DNA of 27,580 nucleotides from PALSA-926 sp964476835 (GTDB taxonomy: Bacteria; Pseudomonadota; Alphaproteobacteria; Micavibrionales; UBA2020): NCBI GenBank assembly GCA_964476835.1, contig CAYZCE010000025.1, positions 1-27,580 on the forward strand, read 5' to 3'. This document shows, piece after piece, positions 16,721 to 27,365 of the stretch. Under the pieces are notes generated by a model, which ran no database searches, was not told where the DNA came from, and saw only the letters and a list, made by a program, of their open reading frames with translations. The position numbers and the translations under genes were made by a program. The stretch's first letter is position 1. Every line of letters begins with the position of its first letter.

Positions 16721-18543
16721 TGCGGCAAGAAGCCGCCGGCCTGCAGCTGCCAGAGGCGGTAGAAGACGCCTTTCTTCGCGATCAGTTCGTCGAAGCTGCC
16801 GTCCTCGACGATTTTTCCCTCTTCGATCACCACGAGCCTGTCCATGATGTTGAGCGTGGAGAGGCGGTGCGCGATGACCATCGTCGTGCGGCCCTTCATG
16901 GCCGTGCCGAGGGCTTTCTGGATCGCCTTTTCCGTCTCGCTGTCGAGCGCGGAGGTGGCTTCGTCGAGCACAAGCACCGGCGCATTCTTCAAGATCGCGC
17001 GCGCGATCGCGATGCGCTGGCGCTGCCCGCCGGAGAGCTTGATGCCGCGCTCGCCGACCAGCGTGTCGTAGGATGCGGGCAGGGTCTCGATGAAGCCGGT
17101 GGCGGCCGCGGCCGCGGCGGCGGCATGAATCTCGGCTTCCGTCGCATGCGCACGGCTGTAGCGGATGTTCTCGCCCAGCGTGCGGTGGAACAGCACCGGC
17201 TCCTGCGGGATCACGGCGATGGCGTCGTGCAAGCTGTCCTGCGTGACGCCCGCGATGTTTTGTCCGTCGATATAGATGCCGCCGCCCGTCACGTCGAACG
17301 CGCGCAGCAGCAGTTGGCAGAGCGTGGTCTTGCCCGCACCGCTCACGCCGACGAAGCCGACCTTCTGGCCGGCGGGGATCGTGAGGCTGAAGCCCTCGAA
17401 GAGGTTGCGGTGCCCGCTATAGGAGAAAGTGACGTCGCGGAACTCGATGTTGCCGCCGGTCACGGCCATCGGTTGCGCGTCCGGCGCTTCTGTCACGCTG
17501 AAGGGCGTGGCGATCTTCTGCAGGGCTTCCTGCAAAATGCCGATGTCGTCGAACTTGGAGCTGAGCAGCGAGACGGTGCCCGCCAGCGCGCCGAACATGT
17601 TAGTGACGAGGCCGACCGCCATCGCCAGCTGCGCCGCCGAGACATGGCCGCTTTGCCAGCTATAGGCGAGGATCGCCATGAAGCCGCAGAAGAAGAACGT
17701 TGTGGCGAGGTCGAAGGTGCCCCAGAAGCGGCTGACGAAGGCGTAGCGCGTGCGGTAGGCGCGTGTCAGGTTGTCGTGCGCGAGGCTCAGGCGCCGGCGT
17801 TCCTCGCGCCAGCCACCGTTTTGCTGCACGAGGGAGAGGTTGGTGGCGCTGTCGACGATATAGCCGGTGAGGCGCGACGAGCTTTCGGCCTGGTCGGCGG
17901 AAAGCCGCGTCCAGATCGGCGCGGTCTTGACCGCCGCGAAGATGCCGACGGCGAGGAAGCCGAAGAGGAACAGGTCGAACAGCGGCGTGATCTGCCCGAG
18001 CAGGATGCCGACCGTGATGAAGCGCACGCCGAGCGGGATGATATTGTACTGGAACTTGTCGCGCAGCGAGCTGACCACGTCGCCCGCGCGGCGCACGTGG
18101 TTGGCCAGCACGCCGGCGAAGTTGCTGTGCAGGAAGGCCTGGCTCTGGTGGATCAGGCGGTTGAACAGCAGTCCGCGCGCGATGTTGAGCAGGGCGGGCA
18201 CGTAATGCCGCTCCATGTACTCGCGCACGCGGAACGACAGGTTGCGCCATGTCCATAGGCCGGCGAGGATCCAAAGTTCGTGCGTCACGGCGGGCCAGAA
18301 ATTGGTTCCGGCATTGATGATGACGCCGACGATGCGCCCGAGCACCCATGTTACCATCACGTCGGCGGCGGTGGCCGAGCACTCGAACAAAAGGGCGATC
18401 GCCGCGCGCACCTTCAGCACGCCGGTGCTGTGGCTGAAGACGTAGCGGATGAACGGCAGCGGGCGATCCGGGAAGTGCGGGATGCGTGGCAGTTCCTTTT
18501 CTTGCGCTTCGTCGGGCGAGAGGGGGTTGAGCGTCCTGAGCAT
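16717..18543 (-). CDS. ABC exporter half-transporter (fused membrane and ATPase domains, MsbA/MdlB-like)
   Basis: A 608-residue inner-membrane exporter subunit. The N-terminal part (about residues 45-310) has several hydrophobic segments of the type I exporter fold, and the C-terminal part is an ATPase: Walker A GVSGAGKTT with K405, Q-loop IPQEPVLFHRTLGENI, signature LSGGQRQRIAIARAI, Walker B VLVLDEATSALD and H-loop IAHRLST. As it is a half-transporter with no partner beside it, a homodimer is likely. The substrate is unknown; lipid, drug and peptide exporters all share this layout. The gene starts 2 bases after the stop of the MaoC-like gene, so both are on one transcript. Its stop overlaps the convergent DUF1566 gene by 4 bases. 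Confidence 0.94.
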   Translation of the reverse strand: MLRTLNPLSPDEAQEKELPRIPHFPDRPLPFIRYVFSHSTGVLKVRAAIALLFECSATAADVMVTWVLGRIVGVIINAGTNFWPAVTHELWILAGLWTWRNLSFRVREYMERHYVPALLNIARGLLFNRLIHQSQAFLHSNFAGVLANHVRRAGDVVSSLRDKFQYNIIPLGVRFITVGILLGQITPLFDLFLFGFLAVGIFAAVKTAPIWTRLSADQAESSSRLTGYIVDSATNLSLVQQNGGWREERRRLSLAHDNLTRAYRTRYAFVSRFWGTFDLATTFFFCGFMAILAYSWQSGHVSAAQLAMAVGLVTNMFGALAGTVSLLSSKFDDIGILQEALQKIATPFSVTEAPDAQPMAVTGGNIEFRDVTFSYSGHRNLFEGFSLTIPAGQKVGFVGVSGAGKTTLCQLLLRAFDVTGGGIYIDGQNIAGVTQDSLHDAIAVIPQEPVLFHRTLGENIRYSRAHATEAEIHAAAAAAAATGFIETLPASYDTLVGERGIKLSGGQRQRIAIARAILKNAPVLVLDEATSALDSETEKAIQKALGTAMKGRTTMVIAHRLSTLNIMDRLVVIEEGKIVEDGSFDELIAKKGVFYRLWQLQAGGFLPH

Positions 18544-18545
18544 GG

Positions 18546-19001
18546 TTATGCGGGCCGGCGCGGCGCGAAGACGAGGGTCTCCTGCTCGAAGACGACTTCG
18601 CCTTTCTGGTTGTGCAGCACCTGATGGGTGGTGAAGGTGCTGCGGTCTTTCTTGCCGGGCATCTCGCGCTTGCCGGTGATCTCTACAGTCAGCGACAGCG
18701 TGTCGCCGGGGCGCACGGGGCGCGGCCAGTTCATGCGCTCCACGCGGCGGCCGATCATGCCGCCCTTCATCTTGGGCATCGCCTCGAGGATCATGCGCAT
18801 GCCGAGCGACGCCGTCATCCAGCCGCTCGCCACCAGTTCGCCGAAGGGCGTGTCCTTGGCCTTCTCCGCATCGAGATGGAAATCCTGCGGGTCGTAGAGG
18901 CGCGCGAAATCGACGATCATCTCCGCCGTCACGGTGACGGGCCCGGCGCTGTAGCGCTGCCCGACTTCAAGGTCTTCCCAATAGATGAAATTGTCTGCCA
19001 T
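18546..19001 (-). CDS. MaoC-like (R)-specific enoyl-CoA hydratase / hot-dog fold protein
   Basis: A 151-residue hot-dog fold protein of the MaoC dehydratase family, which hydrates enoyl-CoA type substrates. The hydratase pattern is visible as YDPQDFHLDAEKAKDTPFGELVASG, with D37 and H42 at the catalytic positions. Typical entry sequence is FIYWEDLEVGQRYSAGPVTVT, and a basic strand follows with NWPRPVRPGDTLSLTVEI. Start: a strong GGAGGT lies 5 bases before the ATG at 19001 on the minus strand, which rules out the longer reading to 19031. It is first in a two-gene unit with the ABC exporter. A role in fatty acyl metabolism is likely but the substrate is unknown. The divergent gap to 19138 is AT-rich. 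Confidence 0.93.
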   Translation of the reverse strand: MADNFIYWEDLEVGQRYSAGPVTVTAEMIVDFARLYDPQDFHLDAEKAKDTPFGELVASGWMTASLGMRMILEAMPKMKGGMIGRRVERMNWPRPVRPGDTLSLTVEITGKREMPGKKDRSTFTTHQVLHNQKGEVVFEQETLVFAPRRPA

Positions 19002-19071
19002 GCAGCACCTCCAGACGCAGAAAAATATCATTTTAAATCATCATGTTAAACATATTTATCGGGGATTTTTA

Positions 19072-19098
19072 TTGACATAATCCAACAGAAAATATAAG
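19072..19098 (+). promoter_or_regulatory. Candidate promoter for the HELGH protein gene
   Basis: A perfect TTGACA (19072-19077) with TATAAG at 19093-19098, spacing 15; a 17-base spacing would give the poorer TAAGGT. It is located in the AT-rich divergent gap. Confidence 0.45.
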
Positions 19099-19137
19099 GT
19101 ATCCGCACTAATTTCTTGGTTTTCAACAGGATGGCAG

Positions 19138-20163
19138 ATGACCCCGACGTTCAACGACGCCGCGCAGAAACAGGTCTTCGACTACGCCGCCGCGGTGGCG
19201 CAGGCCTGGCGTGACTTTCCTGACAGTAAAGACAAGGTCATCTTCCTCGATCTCTGCAAGCCCGTCGGGCAGATGCTCGTCTATCCCGCCGAAGGGGGAC
19301 GCGAAGAGATGCGCAAAAAAGTCGACGGCCACGGCTTCCTGCCGCGCCTGATCGAGGAATACGTCGCCAAGCAGGGGTTCTGCTGCATGCCCGGCACCCA
19401 TGGCGAGCGCTACTTGTTGATTTACACGCAACAGCAGCAAGGGCTCGACCTGCTGGGCAAGACGGCGACGCCGGCGCAGGAGCTTGCCTTTGCCTTCGAC
19501 CATGAACTCGGCCACGCCGTCATCCCCGACGGCGCCAGCTACGGCAGCAACGATTATATCCCCGAGTGCATCGCCGACGCCTATGCGGTGATCCGTCACT
19601 TCCAGCGTTTCGGCGCGGATTCCAACGCGCTCGACGCGTTGGCGGCGGCGCGCGCTTATTACATGATCTTCAAGAAAGAGCGTTGGGACCATTTCACCAG
19701 TCCCGTTATTGCCGAATTGCTGGAACGCCGCTATGAGATCGACTGGAACGCTCTCAGCCCGCAGGAAACCGCGCAACTGGCGCATGATTTCGCGTTCAAG
19801 TACGCCATGGAGCGCCACACGTTGCTCGACCTGCAGGACAGCTTCGACCGCTATCAAGGGCATAACGACGACATCAAGGCCGGCGACGACAAATACCTCC
19901 GCACGCTGGCCGAGAAGGTGCTGTCGCTGGATTTTAGCAACATGACCAAGGCCGGGGTCGCCGCGCTTAAGTTCTGCCTTGAGGGCAATATTCATGGTGC
20001 GTCGTTCGAGGATGACTACTGGCAACAGGTCAAGACAATCGTCGCCGGCAAGCACAAGGCGCTTTTCCCGCAAAAATACATCCAGCGCGACCCCGAGGCA
20101 CAGCCGCCGTCCTACACCCGTTATCAGGCAAGCGGCCCGTCGTCGCATGCCCGACGGTTATGA
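19138..20163 (+). CDS. Unrecognised zincin-like protein with an HELGH motif
   Basis: A 341-residue protein I do not recognise. It has a convincing zinc-protease core: AFDHELGHAVI, with H122, E123 and H126, and 17 residues later ECIADAY with E143 and D147, the layout of gluzincins (HExxH, then E with a nearby D). The region before it is hydrophobic-strand-like (ERYLLIYTQQ), and what follows is helical and charged. There is no signal peptide, so it is probably cytoplasmic; the last 30 residues are polar and low-complexity. Start: AGGA at 19128-19131, 6 bases before the ATG. The ATG at 19131 is in another frame and is not used. It has its own promoter and is flanked by the MaoC unit (divergent) and the acyl-CoA dehydrogenase unit. 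Protease activity is inferred from the motif only. Confidence 0.82.
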   Translation: MTPTFNDAAQKQVFDYAAAVAQAWRDFPDSKDKVIFLDLCKPVGQMLVYPAEGGREEMRKKVDGHGFLPRLIEEYVAKQGFCCMPGTHGERYLLIYTQQQQGLDLLGKTATPAQELAFAFDHELGHAVIPDGASYGSNDYIPECIADAYAVIRHFQRFGADSNALDALAAARAYYMIFKKERWDHFTSPVIAELLERRYEIDWNALSPQETAQLAHDFAFKYAMERHTLLDLQDSFDRYQGHNDDIKAGDDKYLRTLAEKVLSLDFSNMTKAGVAALKFCLEGNIHGASFEDDYWQQVKTIVAGKHKALFPQKYIQRDPEAQPPSYTRYQASGPSSHARRL

Positions 20164-20207
20164 AAAAATTCTGGCCGTAGATTTATTTCCTGTTAACGCG
20201 GCGATGC

Positions 20208-20243
20208 TATAAACTCCCTCCTATATAGATAGCAAGGGAGTTT
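20208..20243. promoter_or_regulatory. Promoter-proximal 9-bp inverted repeat overlapping -10 and Shine-Dalgarno of the acyl-CoA dehydrogenase gene
   Basis: TATAAA at 20208-20213 is a candidate -10 (its -35 is poor). AAACTCCCT (20211-20219) and its perfect reverse complement AGGGAGTTT (20235-20243) flank 15 bases that include the self-complementary CTATATAG. The right arm contains the AAGGGAG Shine-Dalgarno. If transcription starts further upstream, the RNA hairpin would hide the ribosome site; if it starts near 20220, the repeat would be a DNA operator. Confidence 0.5.
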
Positions 20244-20247
20244 GCCG

Positions 20248-22065
20248 ATGCCGACCTATAAAGCCCCGCTCGATGACATGCGCTTCGCGCTCAATGAGGT
20301 GCTCGAGGTGGCGAAGCTCTCGTCCATCCCCGAATTCGCCTCGGTCGATACCGCGACGGTCAACGAATTCCTCGGCGAAATCTCCAAGCTGGCGGAAGAG
20401 GTGCTGGCGCCGCTCAACATCACCGGCGACCGCGAGGGCTGCGTTTACGACCTCGCGACCAAGTCGGTCAAGACGCCCAAGGGCTTCAAGGACGCCTACG
20501 AACAGTTCCGCGCGGCGGGCCTCACCGGCTTTTCCTGCGATCCCGATTTCGGCGGCATGGGCATGCCGCAGGTGCTCAACACGGCGTTGAGCGAGATGTT
20601 CTGCTCGGCCAATATTTCCTTCGCGATGTATCCGGGGCTTTCCCATGGCGCTTATCATGCGCTGCACGAATACGGCAGCGATGAACTCAAGAACACCTAC
20701 CTGCCCAAGATCGTTTCCGGCGAATGGTCGGGCACCATGTGCCTGACGGAGCCGCAGTGCGGCACCGACCTCGGCCTCATCAAGACCAAGGCGGTGGTGC
20801 AGAACGACGGCACCTATGCCATCACCGGCACCAAGATCTTCATCTCGGCGGGCGAGCATGACCTGACGTCGAACATCTGCCACCTCGTGCTGGCGCGCAT
20901 CGACGATCACCTGACGCCCGCGGGCATCAAGGGCATCAGCCTGTTCCTCGTGCCGAAATTCCTGCAGGACGGCACGCGCAACGGCGTCGCCTGCGCGCGC
21001 ATCGAGGAGAAGATGGGCATCCACGGCAACAGCACCTGCGAAATGGGCTTCGACAACGCCAAGGGCTGGCTGATCGGCGAAGCGCACAAGGGCATGCGCG
21101 CGATGTTCGTAATGATGAATGAGGCGCGTTTGGGCGTTGCCCTGCAAGGCCTCGGCCTCAGCGAAGTCGCCTACCAGAACGCCGTCAACTATGCGATCGA
21201 CCGCAAACAGGGCCAGCCGATCGAGGCCAAGGAAGCGGGCGCCGCCGCCGTCTCCATCATCACGCACCCCGACGTGCGCCGCGAACTGATGACCGTCCGC
21301 GCCACCACCGAAGGCGGGCGCATGCTGTTGTACTGGGTCGCGCACCAGCTCGACCTCTCGCAAAAGCACCGCGACGCCGGCGTGCGCGCGAAGGCGAAGG
21401 AACTGGTCGACCTGCTGACGCCCGTCCTCAAGGCGCACTTGACCGACCATGCCGTCGACAATACCAACGCGGCGATGCAGGTCTACGGCGGCCACGGCTA
21501 CATCAAGGAACACGGGATGGAGCAGTTCAACCGCGACGCCCGCATCTCGCGCATCTATGAAGGCGCCAACGGCATCCAGGGCCTCGACCTCATCGGCCGC
21601 AAGGTGCTGATCCAGAACCTGCTGCCCGCCTATATCGACGTGCTGAAAGCGGACATCGCCGCCGCGCGCCGCGCGGGCGTGCCGTGCGAGCTGATCGCGC
21701 CGGTCAAGGCTGCCGCGCGCCTGCTGTGGCGCATCACGCTGCGCTTGCGCATGCGCGCGCTATGGGGCCGCTTCCGCAACAACCTTGCGCCTGTCATGCA
21801 GGACGCGGGCGGGATTGCGACGGATTACCTCAAACTGCTCGGCCTCGTCTCGCTCGGCCATATGTGGATCAAGATGGCGGCGACGGCGCAAGGCAAGAAG
21901 GGCGACTTCTATGACGCCAAGCTGGCGACGGCGCAGTTCTACATGACCAAGCTGATGCCGCAGGCCGCGGCGCTCGCGCGCACCATTAGCAGCGGCGCCA
22001 AGCCCCTGCTGGCGCTGACGCCCGCGCAATTCGCGCATGACCGTACGACCGTTGGAGAAGGATGA
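20248..22065 (+). CDS. Acyl-CoA dehydrogenase (large, DmdC/FadE-related type with C-terminal extension)
   Basis: A 605-residue FAD-dependent acyl-CoA dehydrogenase that introduces a double bond next to the thioester. Family blocks: PTYKAPLDDMRFALNEV at the start, GLTGFSCDPDFGGMGMP, TMCLTEPQCGTDLGLIKTKA (FAD/substrate site), GTKIFISAGEHDLT, and MQVYGGHGYIKEHGMEQFNRDARISRIYEGANGIQ shown here in separate parts: YGGHGYIKEHG and RIYEGANG, where E438 is the likely catalytic base. The extra C-terminal 150 residues match the large subgroup that includes 3-methylmercaptopropionyl-CoA dehydrogenase. The real substrate is not identifiable. Start: AAGGGAG at 20234-20240, 7 bases before the ATG at 20248. 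It heads a five-gene chain of overlapping genes. Confidence 0.95.
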   Translation: MPTYKAPLDDMRFALNEVLEVAKLSSIPEFASVDTATVNEFLGEISKLAEEVLAPLNITGDREGCVYDLATKSVKTPKGFKDAYEQFRAAGLTGFSCDPDFGGMGMPQVLNTALSEMFCSANISFAMYPGLSHGAYHALHEYGSDELKNTYLPKIVSGEWSGTMCLTEPQCGTDLGLIKTKAVVQNDGTYAITGTKIFISAGEHDLTSNICHLVLARIDDHLTPAGIKGISLFLVPKFLQDGTRNGVACARIEEKMGIHGNSTCEMGFDNAKGWLIGEAHKGMRAMFVMMNEARLGVALQGLGLSEVAYQNAVNYAIDRKQGQPIEAKEAGAAAVSIITHPDVRRELMTVRATTEGGRMLLYWVAHQLDLSQKHRDAGVRAKAKELVDLLTPVLKAHLTDHAVDNTNAAMQVYGGHGYIKEHGMEQFNRDARISRIYEGANGIQGLDLIGRKVLIQNLLPAYIDVLKADIAAARRAGVPCELIAPVKAAARLLWRITLRLRMRALWGRFRNNLAPVMQDAGGIATDYLKLLGLVSLGHMWIKMAATAQGKKGDFYDAKLATAQFYMTKLMPQAAALARTISSGAKPLLALTPAQFAHDRTTVGEG

Positions 22066-24053
22066 TAAAAATGAAGAAACTGCTGTTCGTTGTCGGGTTC
22101 CTGGTTGTCGCCGCCATCGGCGCGATCGCGCTGGCGCCCCTGTTCATCCCGATGGATAAGATCGCCGGGTTGGTGAAGGAACAAGTCAAGCAGGCGACCG
22201 GCCGCGACCTCAACTTCAGCGGCGCCAAGATCGTCTTCTGGCCCGACCTCGGCGTCGAGCTGCAGGACGTCACCTTCAGCAACGCCGACTGGGCGAAAGA
22301 CAAGAACATGGCCAGCATCGGCCGCCTCGGCGTCGCGCTGGCCGTGCAGCCGTTGCTGGAGAAGCGCGTCGAAGTGAAATATTTCATGCTCGAATCTCCC
22401 GTCATCAGCCTCGAAGTCGCCGCCGACGGCCGCCAGAACTGGGTGTTCCAGTCCCAGCAGGCGCCTGCCGCGAAAGCGGACGCAGCCGCGAAAAGCGACG
22501 TTTCCTCGGTGCCTGAAGGATTCCAGTTCAAGTTCGGCAAGATGCAGATCAAGGACGGCAAGCTGGTCTACGTCGACCGCAAGAGCGGCAGCGTCACCAG
22601 CATCGACGGCCTCGACATCACCGCGACGATGCCCGACCTGCAAAGCGCGCTGCACCTCGACGGCGCGTTCAATTATCATCAGAAGCGCGTCACATTGGTG
22701 CTCAACGTGCAAAAGCCGATGGATCTCGTGAACGGCAAGCCTTCCGCCGGCAAGGTCGCGGTCAAGACGCCCGACATATCCGTCAACGCCACCGGCACGC
22801 TGGCGACCGCGGGCACGATGTTCGGCGGCAAGGTGGACGCGGATATTTCCTCGCTGCCGCAGCTGGTCGCCTGGGCGACCGCCGCGCCGGCGCAGAAGCT
22901 GCCGTTTGAAAAAGTCTCGTTCTCAAGCGACGTGAAGGCCTCGGCGTCGTCGCTGGCGCTGGCCAACGCAGACCTCAAGCTCGACGAAGTCAACGCGAAG
23001 GGCAGCGTGACGCTCGGTCTCGCGGGCAAGCCCGACATCAACGCGCGCCTGACACTGAACAAGCTGAACCTCGACCGCTTCACAGGCGGCGGGGCGGACG
23101 CGGCGAAGGCGCCGGCCAAGCAAGCCGCGCCTGCGTCGTCGGATTGGGACGCAACGCCCATCGACCTCAGCGGCCTCAAGGCCGTCAACGCCGACGTGGT
23201 GCTGACGACCGGCGGCTTCTCCGTCAAGGGCGTCGACCTCGGCCCCAGCACGCTGACCGCGCTGCTCAAGGACGGCAACCTGACCTTCAAGTCGACGGAT
23301 GCGTCGCTGTTCGGCGGCATGGTCGGCACCAGCCTCAATGTGAATGCCGCCCCGGCGACGCCGACGATGGCCTTCTCGTTCAAGATGGCGGGCGTGCAGG
23401 CGCAGCCGGTGCTTTCCAATTTCGCGCACTTCGACAAGCTGAGCGGCACGGCGGAGGCCACTGTCTCCGTCACCGGCGCGGGCAACAGCCAGAAGGCGAT
23501 CATCTCGGCGCTGAACGGTCAGGGCTCGGTCATCTTCCGCAATGGCTCGCTGAAGGGCATCGACCTCGTCAACATCGCCAAGATGGTGCAGCAAAAGCTG
23601 ACCAACATGAACATCGGCTCCGGCGGCACGGACTTCGTCGAGATGGGCGGCACGTTCAAGATCGCGAGCGGCATCGTCTCCAACGACGACCTGCATCTCA
23701 AGGGCCCGCTGCTGCAGGCCAGCGGCAAGGGCACAGCGGACCTGCCGCGCAAATACGTGCAGTACCGCGTCACGCCCGTGCTGACGGCGTCCTCGGCTTC
23801 CGAAAACGCGCAAGGGCTGGCGGTGCCGGTCGACATCAAGGGCCCGTTCACGGCGCTCAAGATCGTTCCGGACTATGCCGCGGCGGTCAAGAACATCCTC
23901 GATAACCCCGATGCGGTGAAGCAGACCGTCAAGGACGTGAAGCAGAACTTCAAGGACATCAAGAAGAACCTGAAGTCCGATCCCGTCAAGGCGCTGCAAG
24001 GCCTCTTCGGCGGCCAGTCCGCCCAGCCGCAACAGCAGCCGGCGGCACAGTGA
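22062..24053 (+). CDS. AsmA-family protein (inner-membrane anchored, periplasmic)
   Basis: A 663-residue AsmA-like protein. An N-terminal membrane anchor (KKLLFVVGFLVVAAIGAIAL) is followed by the AsmA N-domain (GRDLNFSGAKIVFWPDLGVE and VTFSNADWAKD) and a long region of beta-strand repeats with SIDGLDI, VNAKGSVTL and the C-terminal GSVIFRNGSLKGIDLVNIAKMVQ block typical of AsmA_2. The last 50 residues are a Lys-rich and Gln/Pro-rich tail. Family members sit in the envelope and are thought to help move phospholipids to the outer membrane. The ATG at 22062 overlaps the upstream stop (ATGA); the ATG at 22071 is also possible, with AAGGA 8 bases before. It is followed by the YihY-like gene through a GTGA overlap. 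Confidence 0.92.
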   Translation: MIKMKKLLFVVGFLVVAAIGAIALAPLFIPMDKIAGLVKEQVKQATGRDLNFSGAKIVFWPDLGVELQDVTFSNADWAKDKNMASIGRLGVALAVQPLLEKRVEVKYFMLESPVISLEVAADGRQNWVFQSQQAPAAKADAAAKSDVSSVPEGFQFKFGKMQIKDGKLVYVDRKSGSVTSIDGLDITATMPDLQSALHLDGAFNYHQKRVTLVLNVQKPMDLVNGKPSAGKVAVKTPDISVNATGTLATAGTMFGGKVDADISSLPQLVAWATAAPAQKLPFEKVSFSSDVKASASSLALANADLKLDEVNAKGSVTLGLAGKPDINARLTLNKLNLDRFTGGGADAAKAPAKQAAPASSDWDATPIDLSGLKAVNADVVLTTGGFSVKGVDLGPSTLTALLKDGNLTFKSTDASLFGGMVGTSLNVNAAPATPTMAFSFKMAGVQAQPVLSNFAHFDKLSGTAEATVSVTGAGNSQKAIISALNGQGSVIFRNGSLKGIDLVNIAKMVQQKLTNMNIGSGGTDFVEMGGTFKIASGIVSNDDLHLKGPLLQASGKGTADLPRKYVQYRVTPVLTASSASENAQGLAVPVDIKGPFTALKIVPDYAAAVKNILDNPDAVKQTVKDVKQNFKDIKKNLKSDPVKALQGLFGGQSAQPQQQPAAQ

Positions 24054-25341
24054 AGAAGGTAAAGGCGAAAAAAGCCGTTGTGGAGACGCCCGACACGCCG
24101 CTGAAGGTGGGCGCCCTGTACCTCTACTATCTCGGCGCCGCGATCGTGGAGGACATACGGCATGGCGGCCTGCGCATCCGCGCGGCGGCCCTGACGTACC
24201 TGACGCTGCTCTCTTTCGCGCCGCTGCTGGCGATCAGCTTCTCGGTGCTCAAGGGCTTCGGCATCCACAACCAGCTTGAGCCGATGCTGCTCGACTTCCT
24301 CGCGCCGCTCGGCCCGCAGGGGCGCGACGTGGCCTCCAAGATCGTCGAGTTCGTCGACCACATCAAGGTCGGCGTGCTGGGCGCGGTGGGCGTGGTGATG
24401 CTGATCTACGGCGTCATCGGCATGATGCGCGAGATCGAGGCGGCGTTCAACGACATCTGGCACGTGCGCCAGACGCGTTCGCTGATGCAGCGCATGCGCG
24501 ACTATCTCGGCATCTTGTTCATCGGCCCCTTGTTCATGTCGCTCTCGGTGCTGGTGACCGAAGCCTTCCGCCACACCATGCTGATACAGGCGTGGCTCGG
24601 CATCAGTCTGCCCGACGGCGCCTTCGACGGGCTTGCGAACCTGATCCCCTACGGCCTCTTCACCTTCGCCTTCACGGCCATCTACATGTTCATGCCCAAC
24701 ACCACCGTGCGTTTCTGGCCTGCGCTGATCGCGGGCGGGGTGACGTCGGTGCTGTGGAAGCTGCTCGGCTGGCTGTTCGGCCTCTTCGTCGCCGGCTCGG
24801 CCAGCTATGCGGCGATTTATTCCGTCTTCGCCGTGATCATGCTGCTGATGATCTGGATCTACAACGGCTGGCTGGTCATGCTGATCGGTGCGTCGATGGC
24901 TTATTACATCCAGAACCCCTCGAACCGCCTGATGGCGCGCAGCACGCACGCGATGAGCTGGCGCGTGCGCGAAAAAATCGCGCTGATGCTCTGCGGCGAA
25001 GTCGGCCGCGCGTTTTACAAGAACGAGCCCGCCCCCATGGCCTATGAAATCGCGCGCCGCCTGCGCATGCCCGCGCAGGTCGCCGCCGAAGTGGCCGAGA
25101 CGCTGCAGAAGGCCTGCATCCTTGCCGCCGTCGGCAAGAGCGGGCGGCAGCTGATCCCGGCTTGCCCGTTCGACACGGTGACCGCCGCCGACATGCTGAC
25201 GCGCCTGATGCTGGCGGAAGAGGAAGAGGGCTTGCGCTATGAAGAGCTCTCGGCGCAGAAAGCGGTCGACGCGATGCTGGATGCGGCCTTCGCGGCGGCG
25301 CGATGCGAATTCGGCAAGACCACGCTCAAGGAGCTTTCCGC

Positions 25342-25345
<4 letters not shown>
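24050..25345 (+). CDS. YihY/BrkB family inner-membrane protein
   Basis: A 431-residue membrane protein of the YihY/BrkB (formerly called RNase BN) family. After about 40 polar residues come six or so hydrophobic segments, with the family motifs RAAALTYLTLLSFAPLLAIS and IYGVIGMMREIEAAFNDIW, then NTTVRFWPALIAGGVTSVLW and SASYAAIYSVFAVIMLLMIW. The C-terminal 130 residues are soluble and helical, like the winged-helix tail seen in many members. Function is not established for the family; ion or lipid-related transport has been suggested. The start is GTG at 24050, overlapping the AsmA stop by GTGA, with no clear Shine-Dalgarno, so it depends on coupling. It is followed by purB through an ATGA overlap. 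Two adjacent envelope genes hint at a shared role. Confidence 0.93.
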
Positions 25346-26639
<1,294 letters not shown>

Positions 26640-26640
<1 letters not shown>

Positions 26641-27365
26641 TGCCCGAATGGCGCGATGAAGCCATCGTGCTCTCGGCGCGCGGGCACGGCGAGACCGGCG
26701 CTGTCGTCTCGCTGCTGACGCGCGCTCAGGGGCGCGCCGTCGGGTATTTCTACGGCGCCACCGCGTCGCGCCACCGCGGCCTTCTTGAAATCGGCAACCG
26801 TGTGGCGGCAAGCTGGAGCGCGAAAGCGCAAGGCCAGCTCGGCACCTACGCGCTCGAGCTTGAAAAAAGCGTGGCGGCCGACGTGATGGACGATCCGCTG
26901 AAACTGACCGCCCTGCAATCCGCCTGCACGCTGGCCGACCGTACGCTGCCCGAACACGAAAAGCACGAAGGCGTCTATGAAGCGACCAAGGCGCTGCTGG
27001 CGTCGTTCTCGGGCGAGGCCTGGGCGGCAGCGTATATATATTGGGAGATCGGACTGTTGCGCGAACTCGGCTTCGGCCTCGATCTTTCCAAATGCGTAGC
27101 GACCGGCGCGACCGAAGACCTGATCTACGTCTCCCCGCGTTCCGGCTGCGCCGTCTCGGCCGCGGCGGGGGCGATCTACAAGGAAAAGCTGCTGGCCTTG
27201 CCGTCGTTCCTGCGCGGCGAGGGCGGCTTTGAGCCTGCCGACATCCTCGACGGCCTGCGCCTGACGGGGCACTTCCTGCGCCATCGCGTCTTCTCCCAAT
27301 CCAACACCGACCTGCCGGAGCCGCGCCTGCGGTTGGAAGAGAAGTTCGGTCAGCTTGTGGCTTAA
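26640..27365 (+). CDS. recO: DNA repair protein RecO
   Basis: A 241-residue recombination mediator that works with RecR and RecF to load RecA on gaps coated with SSB. The N-terminal OB fold starts MPEWRDEAIVLSARGHGETGAVVSLLTRAQGRAVGYFYGA, shown here as WRDEAIVLSARGHGETGAVV, and the C-terminal region has YWEIGLLRELGFGLDLSKCVATGATEDL in the family place, with LGFGLDLSKC visible. The four-cysteine zinc site of some RecO proteins is not complete here (only single Cys residues), as in several proteobacterial versions. GGGAGAGG lies just before the ATG at 26640, which shares its A with the purB stop (TGATG), so translation is probably coupled. parC follows on the same strand after 65 bases, a pairing common in alphaproteobacteria (from memory). 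Confidence 0.95.

Noticed and set aside
16495..18258. Plus-strand open frame of 587 codons opposite the ABC exporter
   Set aside because: Antisense shadow of a clear ABC transporter; composition is biased and no motif is seen. Similar shadows opposite the ABC-F (10262-11728), M32 (12310-13803) and purB (25237-26811) genes were rejected for the same reason.
19131..19137. ATG at 19131 as start of the HELGH gene
   Set aside because: It is in another frame and soon gives arginine-rich nonsense; 19138 gives the long frame with the motif.
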